Positions 15,594 to 22,523 of a DNA stretch of 55,306 nt are shown piece after piece. The first letter of the stretch is position 1, and the number at the start of each line of letters is the position of its first letter. The notes below the pieces were generated by a model. That model was given only the letters and a program-made list of their open reading frames with translations, ran no database searches and had not been told where the DNA came from. The stretch is from Acidobacteriota bacterium (lineage in GTDB: Bacteria > Acidobacteriota > Aminicenantia > UBA2199), in NCBI GenBank assembly GCA_018897435.1, contig JAHIKI010000008.1, forward strand, positions 1 to 55,306, read 5' to 3'. The translations under genes and the position numbers were made by a program.

Positions 15594-16718
15594 CTATTCT
15601 TCGATCTTGAAGAAGCGCAGGGCCAGGGCCATGAACACCGCGGTGAAGGCCAGCAGCAAAAGTAGGTTGGGCCAGACGGCATCCAACCCCTTGCCGAAGA
15701 AGATGACCTTGTGGAACACGTCCATGGCCCAGTAGGCGGGGGAGACCATGCCCAGGGTGCGGAAAGCGGGCGGAACGATTTCGGCCGGCCACCAGCAGCC
15801 GCCCAGGGCGGCGAACATGTTGGAAAGCAAAACCGAAACCCCGACGATCAATTCTTCTTTTTTCAGGACCGAACCGATAAAAATACTCAGGCAGGCCATG
15901 GCCAGAGTGAAGACCAGGATGTTCAGAAAAGAGATAAACGTATTGCCCAGGTTCAAATGGAAAAACAGTATGCCGGCGGCGATCAGGATGGCCGACTGCA
16001 GCAGGCCCATGAGCACGCGTCCCAGGAATTTGCCGCTGAAGAGCTCGGCGAACGACGTCGATGAATAAAGGATGCGGGCCAGCACCCGCCGCTTGCGGTC
16101 CTCCATCACCGAGATGCCGCCGTAGATCAGCACCATCATCATCACGAACTGCACCAGGACGCCGGGGATGACGTGGTCGAACCCGGAGGGGATTTTGGCG
16201 ATGGTGTCCTTGGGCAGGCGTGTTTGCACCAGCACCAGGTCCCGGTATGGGCTGCGGGAATCGAAGAAGGCCTGAATGTCGCGCTGGTTGCCGTAAATAA
16301 TCAGCTCGGCGATCAGCTTGGCGATGGCCTGGGTGATCTTGGTTTCGGCAATGGCGCCGGCCTGCATGTTGGCCTCGGCGTCTTTTTTCAGCAGCATGGA
16401 CTGGGCGGCCCGCTTTTCGATCTTTGCCGAAAAGTCGGCCGGGATGACCAGCATGCGGAAATATTCCTTGGGTTCGATCGTCTCAACCGCAAGTTCAATG
16501 CCCGGGGATTTTAGTTTCTCGATGAAGTAGGCGCCCCATTTGCCGCGGTCCTGGTTGAGCACCGTAAGTGCGGCCTTGGTGTCGGTTTTGCTCCCTCTGA
16601 ACAAATTGCCGAAAATGAGGATGAAGACCAGGGGGAAGACCAAGAACCAAAAAAAGAAAGCCTTGTCCTTGACCGTCAGTTTCAGGTCCAGGTAGCCGAT
16701 ATGCCATATTTTCTTCAT
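15594..16718 (-). CDS. ABC-2 type transporter permease (second subunit)
   Basis: The 374-aa membrane protein is of the ABC2_membrane_3 type: one N-terminal helix (FFFWFLVFPLVFILIFGNLF), a long extracytoplasmic domain (about 45-210), then five helices from about residue 195 to the end, including MMMVLIYGGISVMEDRKRRV and a Cys-containing LLSNMFAALGGCWWPAEIVP. It is the last gene of the exporter operon, 28 bases after the other permease. The last 160 bases of this gene are duplicated at 8712-8871. Confidence 0.9.
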   Translation of the reverse strand: MKKIWHIGYLDLKLTVKDKAFFFWFLVFPLVFILIFGNLFRGSKTDTKAALTVLNQDRGKWGAYFIEKLKSPGIELAVETIEPKEYFRMLVIPADFSAKIEKRAAQSMLLKKDAEANMQAGAIAETKITQAIAKLIAELIIYGNQRDIQAFFDSRSPYRDLVLVQTRLPKDTIAKIPSGFDHVIPGVLVQFVMMMVLIYGGISVMEDRKRRVLARILYSSTSFAELFSGKFLGRVLMGLLQSAILIAAGILFFHLNLGNTFISFLNILVFTLAMACLSIFIGSVLKKEELIVGVSVLLSNMFAALGGCWWPAEIVPPAFRTLGMVSPAYWAMDVFHKVIFFGKGLDAVWPNLLLLLAFTAVFMALALRFFKIEE

Positions 16719-16746
16719 GATCTTTCCTTAGGGTTCATGCGGGATT

Positions 16747-17994
16747 TCAGGTGCTGAGCCGTCGCTGCAACGCGATCATGGCCACCATGGCGAAAAGCAA
16801 GCCGGAAACCGACAATACGATGAATGAAACCTGCGGCACTTGGCCATCCATGATTTTCCGGCAGCCGGTGATGAACCAGTGGTTGACGGTGAATTTGGCC
16901 AGCCAGCGCATGCCCTGGGGAATTTGCTCCAAGGGCAGCATGCTGCCGCCGAAAGCGGCGAATACCAGGATGATGGGGGCAGCAAAGGCTCCGGCCTGGT
17001 TCTTGGTCTTGAAGAAAGCGTTGAGCATGCCGAAAAAAGCGGTGCACCAGAAGCAGCTGATTGCAACCAGGATAAGCAACAGCAGGGTGTTGCCCCAGTT
17101 GATCCTGAAGACCAGCGTGCCTACGGCCATGGCAGCCAAACAAATTAGCCCGCCCATCAGCCAGCCGCTGAAGATGCGGGCCACGATCAGCTCGCGGGTG
17201 GTAAGCGGGGAAAACATCATGCGCCGGATCTTACCGTCGGCGCGTTCGTTCTGGATCTCGCGCATGAACGCTTCAATGATGAACAACAGGAACATGATCA
17301 GCATGCCCGGCAAAATGAAAGCGAAAATATTGAAGCCGGCTGGTTTGGCGGTTTTTCCGGGCTTGGTCGTGGTGCTGGTTTTAAGCTGCAGTAACAGCGG
17401 TGACAGGTAGGAGTTGAGGGCGATGATCTTGATCCTGGCCATTTCCAGAAACGGCGTCAGCTCGGCAATGGAGATGGCTTCGAGATTTAATTTGCTGGCG
17501 CTTTTGATGACCTTTAGCTCCTCGGCGAATACCTGGGCAATAGCGGAAAAACCGACGGCCATAGTGTTGGCGAATTCCTCGGCCACGCCGGGCAGGAATT
17601 CCTCGGACGGATTTTTAACGACTTCCAGGGTGCTGATTTTCTGCTCGGCCAGGTTGTCGCTGAAATGCTCGGGGATGACCAGCATGGCCGACGCCTTGGC
17701 TTTCTTCATCAGCTTTTCGCCTGCCGCTTCATCGACCAGCGTGATCTGGAACATGTCCCTGATCTCTTGCTGGTCGAAGGCGCCGATCAGGAACTTTGCA
17801 GCCAGGCCCTTGTCCTTGTCGACCAGCAACAATTTGATCGCCGGCAGCTTGGTTTCGCCGCCTGAACCGGGATCGAAGATCATGCCGATCAGGGCGGTCA
17901 TGGCCAGGGGAATGATCAGGAACAGGATCGTGGCCATGGGCGCTTTCAGCCGGCGCTTAATGTCGTTTCTGATGATCAGCGTGGTGCGGCTCAA
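16747..17994 (-). CDS. ABC-2 type transporter permease (first subunit)
   Basis: The 415-aa paralogue of the downstream permease has the same plan: N-terminal helix (TILFLIIPLAMTALIGMIF), a large extracytoplasmic region with Lys/Glu-rich helices, and six C-terminal helices. RADGKIRRMMFSPLTTRELI is the cytoplasmic coupling segment, and FAAFGGSMLPLEQIPQGM is the loop typical of drug/lipid/Na+ exporters. Its start overlaps the ATPase stop by 4 bases. The substrate cannot be inferred. Confidence 0.9.
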   Translation of the reverse strand: MSRTTLIIRNDIKRRLKAPMATILFLIIPLAMTALIGMIFDPGSGGETKLPAIKLLLVDKDKGLAAKFLIGAFDQQEIRDMFQITLVDEAAGEKLMKKAKASAMLVIPEHFSDNLAEQKISTLEVVKNPSEEFLPGVAEEFANTMAVGFSAIAQVFAEELKVIKSASKLNLEAISIAELTPFLEMARIKIIALNSYLSPLLLQLKTSTTTKPGKTAKPAGFNIFAFILPGMLIMFLLFIIEAFMREIQNERADGKIRRMMFSPLTTRELIVARIFSGWLMGGLICLAAMAVGTLVFRINWGNTLLLLILVAISCFWCTAFFGMLNAFFKTKNQAGAFAAPIILVFAAFGGSMLPLEQIPQGMRWLAKFTVNHWFITGCRKIMDGQVPQVSFIVLSVSGLLFAMVAMIALQRRLST

Positions 17995-18932
17995 TCGCGT
18001 AGGCTCCTGCCGGTCATTTTAAGGAATACGGCCTCCAGGTTGGGCGATTTTATTTTCAGGTCGGAAATGTGCAGGTGATGCTTGAACAGGTGCTGCATCA
18101 TGGCCGGGATGCGGTCGGAATTGGCAAAAGCCAGCAGGGCCTGGTTGTCGGCCACCGACAGGATCTCAATGCCGTCACCGTCGGCGAGCTTGATGATCTC
18201 CGAAAAAGAATCGGCCGTGAATTCACCGCTGACATCGACGATCTCTTTTTCACCGACGATGCGGATCAGCTCGGCCAGCGTGCCTTCAGCGAGGACTGAC
18301 CCTTTGTCCATGATGGCGATGCGCGAGCAGATCTGCTCCACTTCGGAGAGTTGGTGGGTGGTGAAGACGACGGACGTCCCCTGTTGGCCGATATGGCGAA
18401 TGATGTCAAGGATGTTGACCTTGGCCTGGACATCGAGGCCCACCGTCGGTTCGTCCAGCAGCAGCAGCTCTGGTTGATGGACCAGGCCGATAGCGATGTT
18501 CAACCGCCGCTTCATGCCGCCCGAAAATTTCTTGACCGCTTCCTTGGCCCGGGCGCTTAATTCCACCACTGCCAGCAATTCCAGCGCCCGCTTCTTCAGT
18601 TCCTTTTTCGGGATATCGTAGAGGCCGCCCCAGAACATCAGGTTTTCCAACGCCCCCAGGTCTTCATAAAAGGCCATCTCCTGCGGGACGATGCCGATCA
18701 GGTTCTTCAGATGGCGATCGCTGAACAGGTCCTGGCCTTTGAAGGTGGCGCTGCCGGTGAAATCGCGCAGGGTACCGGAGAGGATCGAGATCAGGGTCGT
18801 CTTGCCGGCGCCGTTGGGGCCGAGCAGTCCCAGCACCTCGCCCTTGCCGAGGTTCAGGCTGAAGTTGGCCAGCGCCGTAATTTCGCCATAGCTTTTGCTC
18901 AGGTTTTTTATTTCCAGGATTTTTTGCTGCAT
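17991..18932 (-). CDS. ABC transporter ATP-binding protein
   Basis: The 313-aa ATPase has Walker A GLLGPNGAGKTTLISILSG (about 35-53), Q-loop IVPQEMAFYEDL, signature KFSGGMKRRLNIAIGL, Walker B LLLLDEPTVGLD and H-loop VFTTHQLSEVEQ. A C-terminal DUF4162-like tail follows, as in ABC-2 exporters of the drug/Na+ group. It is the first gene of a three-gene minus-strand operon. The 260-base region to the divergent sigma-factor gene holds promoters for both directions, but I cannot assign them. Confidence 0.95.
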   Translation of the reverse strand: MQQKILEIKNLSKSYGEITALANFSLNLGKGEVLGLLGPNGAGKTTLISILSGTLRDFTGSATFKGQDLFSDRHLKNLIGIVPQEMAFYEDLGALENLMFWGGLYDIPKKELKKRALELLAVVELSARAKEAVKKFSGGMKRRLNIAIGLVHQPELLLLDEPTVGLDVQAKVNILDIIRHIGQQGTSVVFTTHQLSEVEQICSRIAIMDKGSVLAEGTLAELIRIVGEKEIVDVSGEFTADSFSEIIKLADGDGIEILSVADNQALLAFANSDRIPAMMQHLFKHHLHISDLKIKSPNLEAVFLKMTGRSLRD

Positions 18933-19192
18933 GGAAGCATTTTAGCACAGCTGTTTGGATAGTTAAACTTTTTTTAGCGCTCATTTCCAATTTTGCTTAT
19001 CTTTCTTTTCCCGAGAAATTTTGACTTTGCAGTGGGCAATCGGATACACTCACTGCGGACAGTTGCCGTCGAAAAAAGCACCGGTTCCCGTCTGGTTTCA
19101 GGCGCAAGTATTTCCGCTGCAAATTGTCTAAAGAAAATGCAGGTCACATTCAATGTAAATATTGCCTCCAATCCTGGATCAGGGATAAATCC

Positions 19193-19753
19193 GTGATCGG
19201 GGAAAAGTCTGACCGGGAGCTGCTCGAACAGGCCGCGGCCGGAGACCAGGCGGCTTTTGCGATGTTGGTGCGGCGCCATCAAATCCGGGTCCTCAACCTG
19301 GCCTACCGCTTCAGCCGTGACCGCCAGGATGCCGAAGATCTGGCCCAGGAGGTTTTTCTCAAGGTCTGGCGCCATGCCCGGTCTTTCAAGGGACAAGCCG
19401 CTTTCAGCACTTGGCTTTACCGCCTGGCGGTCAACACCTGCCTGAATTACCGCCAGCGAAAAAAATCGCGACCTAAGTCCTTGCCGTTGACCGCGGATCT
19501 GGAGTCAAGGGCCGAGGCTGCCGCAGAGGGATTGGAAGCCAGGCAGCGGCAAGATCTGCTCGGCCGGGCCATGGCCGCCCTACCGGCCCGCCAGAAAATG
19601 GCCCTGATCCTGGCCGGTTTCGAGGGCAAGTCCTACGAAGAGATCGCAGCCGTCATGGAGGTATCCGTCCCCGCCGTCGAGTCCCTGTTGTTCCGGGCCC
19701 GGAGAAATTTGGCCGCAACCCTGCGACCGTTAAAAAAAAAAGGTGACCTGTGA
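19193..19753 (+). CDS. ECF sigma factor (RpoE-like)
   Basis: The protein is 186 aa from the GTG at 19193 (a TTG at 19124 would add 23 residues that do not look like a sigma factor). Region 2: MLVRRHQIRVLNLAYRFSRD, then AEDLAQEVFLKVWRHARSFK and FSTWLYRLAVNTCLNYRQRK. Region 4: RQKMALILAGFEGKSYEEIA and VMEVSVPAVESLLFRARRNL. It should direct RNA polymerase to envelope or metal-stress promoters. It is followed by its likely anti-sigma factor. Confidence 0.93.
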   Translation: MIGEKSDRELLEQAAAGDQAAFAMLVRRHQIRVLNLAYRFSRDRQDAEDLAQEVFLKVWRHARSFKGQAAFSTWLYRLAVNTCLNYRQRKKSRPKSLPLTADLESRAEAAAEGLEARQRQDLLGRAMAALPARQKMALILAGFEGKSYEEIAAVMEVSVPAVESLLFRARRNLAATLRPLKKKGDL

Positions 19754-19793
19754 GCGCAAGTTTTTTGCGCCGGGGTGGTCTAAAGGAGTGGAT

Positions 19794-20270
19794 ATGAAAA
19801 TGCGTTGCAAAAAGGCAAGAAAGAACATTTCGTTGGCCATGGATGAGCGGCTGGTAGCGGATGCACTGGAAAAGCTGCACGTGCATTTGCGCGGCTGCCC
19901 TTCCTGCCAAAACTGGAACCGGGAGCAGCTCTGGCTGCGCGACCAGATCAACACTGCGGAAATGATCCAGCCGTCGCCGGGGTTTTACGCCCAACTGCAA
20001 AATAAAATAAACAAAGCCTCGGCCCGGCCGCGGTTGCTTTCTTTCGGTCCGGCTGCATGGCGGCCGGCTTTGCTGCGGGCGGCCATGCTCATGGTATTGA
20101 TTTTTTCAGCCCTGCTGGGATTTTTCCTGGGCAGTCGCATGGATGCTCCGGCAGCTGAGACCGCTGCCGCGGTTTTCGACCAGACCATGAACCTCAATGC
20201 CTACGCCGACATGCCCGCTGATTCGTTCGGGGCCGTGTACGACCGCCTGCTGCAGGGAGAACTGCAATGA
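19794..20270 (+). CDS. Zinc-finger anti-sigma factor
   Basis: The 158-aa protein starts after an AAAGGAG site. An N-terminal zf-HC2-type fold has C...HVHLRGCPSC (HxxxCxxC, about residues 30-42), which in ZAS proteins binds zinc and the ECF sigma factor. One transmembrane helix (LLRAAMLMVLIFSALLGFFL, about 93-115) leads to a short periplasmic tail. Its stop overlaps the next start (ATGA). It should hold the sigma factor at the membrane until a periplasmic signal arrives. Confidence 0.85.
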   Translation: MKMRCKKARKNISLAMDERLVADALEKLHVHLRGCPSCQNWNREQLWLRDQINTAEMIQPSPGFYAQLQNKINKASARPRLLSFGPAAWRPALLRAAMLMVLIFSALLGFFLGSRMDAPAAETAAAVFDQTMNLNAYADMPADSFGAVYDRLLQGELQ

Positions 20271-20800
20271 AAAACCGGCTCATGATCATTTTGCTGGTTG
20301 CATCCCTGGGTATCAACATCGGCTTCCTGCTTCATTGGTTCTGGCCGAAGATCGTTCCGGGAGCAACGGCCCGCACCCCGTCCGGCTGGCATGCCAGCCC
20401 CATAAAACACCATCTCGGACTGAGCTCCAAGCAGGCGCGGCTCATGGAAAACGAGCGCCGGCAGGTCCTGGCCCAGGCCAAGCCGTTGCAGGAGGCGCTG
20501 CGCCAAAAACGCCGCGAGTTGTTCGTGCTGTTGAAGGGCAAAGATATCCACGACGCCGACCTTGACGTAATTTTGCATGAAATCTCGCGCCTACAGGCCG
20601 GGATCGAAAAAGTGTTCATTCTCCATTCCTTGAAAGCCAGGAGCGTTTTCTCCCCGGCCCAACTGCGCAAGTACGAAGGATTCCTGGAGCGGGGGCTCTG
20701 CCCGGGCCTGATGTCCGAAGCAGCCTGCCCGCCGGGACAAACGGCATTCCGGGGGAAACCTGGTAACGGCTGCGCGGGAATGAAAGATGAAAAAAAGTAA
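20267..20800 (+). CDS. Periplasmic heavy-metal sensor / CpxP-Spy family protein
   Basis: The 177-aa protein has an N-terminal anchor (MIILLVASLGINIGFLLHWF) and a helical periplasmic domain: HHLGLSSKQARLMENERRQV, LRQKRRELFVLL, VILHEISRLQAGIEKVFILH. The pattern is that of the heavy-metal resistance/CpxP family, with an FSPAQLRKYEGFL segment corresponding to the ltpeQ..kf motif. The tail has three Cys and a Gly-rich stretch. Translational coupling to the anti-sigma gene suggests it senses or buffers the stress controlled by this sigma factor. Confidence 0.8.
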   Translation: MKNRLMIILLVASLGINIGFLLHWFWPKIVPGATARTPSGWHASPIKHHLGLSSKQARLMENERRQVLAQAKPLQEALRQKRRELFVLLKGKDIHDADLDVILHEISRLQAGIEKVFILHSLKARSVFSPAQLRKYEGFLERGLCPGLMSEAACPPGQTAFRGKPGNGCAGMKDEKK

Positions 20801-20837
20801 ATTCAAAATGGTAAACTTATAAAGGAGGTTTTACCCG

Positions 20838-21395
20838 ATGAAAAACAAAAAGTTTTTTAGAGTACTGGTGCTGGCCGCGTTCGCGGCCATGGTCGTGATC
20901 GCGCCGCTGCAGGCTGCCCCGGGCTGCCAGAAAAAGGTCGACCCTGAAAAAATGATGGACAAAGGCTGCATGATGCTCAAGCATATCCCCAATCTCAGCG
21001 ATGAGCAGAAAGGGAAACTGGAAAAGCTGCACGCGGAACATCAGAAAATGATGGCCGCAGTGAAGGCGGACATGGAAAAACAGGCGCTGGAAATGAAGGC
21101 CCTGATGAAGGATCCCGTTGATATTAAAAAGATCGAAGCCAAGATCGACGAGATGGCCAAGATGAAAGCCGGCATGCAGAAGAAATGCCTGGCCCAGCGC
21201 TTGGCTGTCAAGGCATTGCTCACTGACGAGCAGAAAGCCAAGTTCGACGCCATGGGTTGCGGCATGATGCACGGCCATGGCGGCATGATGGGCGGCTGCC
21301 GGATGAAGGCCAAGGATGGCAAAGGTAGCATGAAAGGGCATGGCATGAAAATGGAAAAAGGCGAATGCCTGAAGACGGAAACCGAAGAGAAATAG
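20838..21395 (+). CDS. Met/His/Cys-rich Spy/CpxP-like periplasmic protein
   Basis: The 185-aa product has a signal peptide ending ...APLQAA and a strong AAAGGAGG ribosome site. The helical body (LSDEQKGKLEKLHAEHQKMM, then LLTDEQKAKFDAMG) carries the Spy/CpxP repeat. The C terminus is a probable metal-binding tail: CGMMHGHGGMMGGCRM followed by GHGMKMEKGEC, with many Met, His and Cys as in Cu(I)/Ag(I) or Zn binding proteins. It ends the ECF operon and is followed by a clear terminator. Confidence 0.85.
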   Translation: MKNKKFFRVLVLAAFAAMVVIAPLQAAPGCQKKVDPEKMMDKGCMMLKHIPNLSDEQKGKLEKLHAEHQKMMAAVKADMEKQALEMKALMKDPVDIKKIEAKIDEMAKMKAGMQKKCLAQRLAVKALLTDEQKAKFDAMGCGMMHGHGGMMGGCRMKAKDGKGSMKGHGMKMEKGECLKTETEEK

Positions 21396-21419
21396 CCAAG
21401 TCGTAATTTGCAGGGTTAG

Positions 21420-21448
21420 GGGCGGCGGCGACGCCGCCCTTTTTTTTT
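21420..21448 (+). terminator. Rho-independent terminator of the ECF/CpxP operon
   Basis: GGGCGGCG, a GCGA (GNRA) loop, CGCCGCCC, then nine T. It starts 24 bases after the stop codon. Confidence 0.92.
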
Positions 21449-21563
21449 AAAAAAAACCTCGACAGCATGCGGCAATACTGGTATAATCAATTTCCGAGAT
21501 ATCTCAGCCCAGAATCGGCTTGAGCGCGAAAAATCAGAGTTTCCCGGGCATGGGAGGTGGCGT

Positions 21564-22478
21564 ATGGTGAGACGCTATGAACTGGCCAACGGCAAGATCG
21601 TGGAAAGCCAGAACGAACTGAGTCCGATCCTGGTATATGTCAACCCCAGCGACATCGAGAAAAAATACCTGACCGAAGAATTGAAACTGGACGAGCACAC
21701 CTTGAATTCCTCCCTCGACCCCGACGAACTTTCGCGCTTGGAATTCGAACCGGAGCATGTCGCCTTGATCTTCAAGCGGCCCAAGAATTACGCCGCCTGC
21801 GACAATTTCCTGTTCCGGGTTTCTTCGCTCGGCCTGTTCCTGTTCAAGGAACGGCTGATCGTCCTGATGGCCGAGGACATCCCGCTTTTCGAAGGCAAGC
21901 CGTTCATGCGCGGGCCGTCGCTGCCAAAGATCATGCTGAGCTTGATATACCGCTCGATCTTTCATTTCATCGAGCACCTGAAGATTATCAACATGCTGTC
22001 CGACTCCCTGGAAACGAAGATCAACGCCTCTATGGAGAACAAGTACCTGCTCAACCTGTTCATCCTGGAAAAGAGCCTGGTTTATTTCCTGAACGCCATC
22101 AACTCCAACGCCATGGTCATTGAAAAGATCAAGAATAACTCCGCCAAGATCGGCATCGACAGCGATACCCAGGAATTCCTTGACGACCTCCTCATCGAGA
22201 ATAACCAGTGCTACAAGCAAGCCGACATCTATTCCAACATTCTTTCCGGTTTGATGGATGCCCGCGCCTCGATCGTGGGCAACAACCTGAACGTGCTGAT
22301 GAAAACCCTGAACATCATCACCATCACCATTATGATGCCGACGCTGGTGGTCAGCATTTTTTCCATGAACGTTCGTTTTCCGTTGCAGCATCATCCCCTG
22401 GCCTTTGTGCTGGTCCTGTCGCTGGCCGTGGTTTCCGCCATCAGCTTCCTGTTCTTTTGGAAGCACAAGAAGTGGTGA
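21564..22478 (+). CDS. CorA-family divalent-cation transporter
   Basis: The 304-aa protein has the soluble N-terminal domain, a long stalk helix (about 150-245) and two C-terminal helices (IITITIMMPTLVVSIFSMNV and FVLVLSLAVVSAISFLFFW) ending in the basic KHKKW. The family pore motif GMN appears as SMN (IFSMNVRFP), a rare Gly-to-Ser change that may alter ion choice or gating. A GGGAGGTG ribosome site precedes the ATG. The next gene starts 46 bases downstream. Confidence 0.88.
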   Translation: MVRRYELANGKIVESQNELSPILVYVNPSDIEKKYLTEELKLDEHTLNSSLDPDELSRLEFEPEHVALIFKRPKNYAACDNFLFRVSSLGLFLFKERLIVLMAEDIPLFEGKPFMRGPSLPKIMLSLIYRSIFHFIEHLKIINMLSDSLETKINASMENKYLLNLFILEKSLVYFLNAINSNAMVIEKIKNNSAKIGIDSDTQEFLDDLLIENNQCYKQADIYSNILSGLMDARASIVGNNLNVLMKTLNIITITIMMPTLVVSIFSMNVRFPLQHHPLAFVLVLSLAVVSAISFLFFWKHKKW

Positions 22479-22523
22479 AAACAAATTTAAAAAAGGCTGG
22501 TTCGCTTTTTTTAAGGAGAGAGA

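Noticed and set aside
21534..22484. Minus-strand frame of 316 codons opposite the CorA-like gene
   Set aside because: Composition (Gln/Asp/His-rich) is that of antisense translation, and the plus-strand CorA signals are strong.
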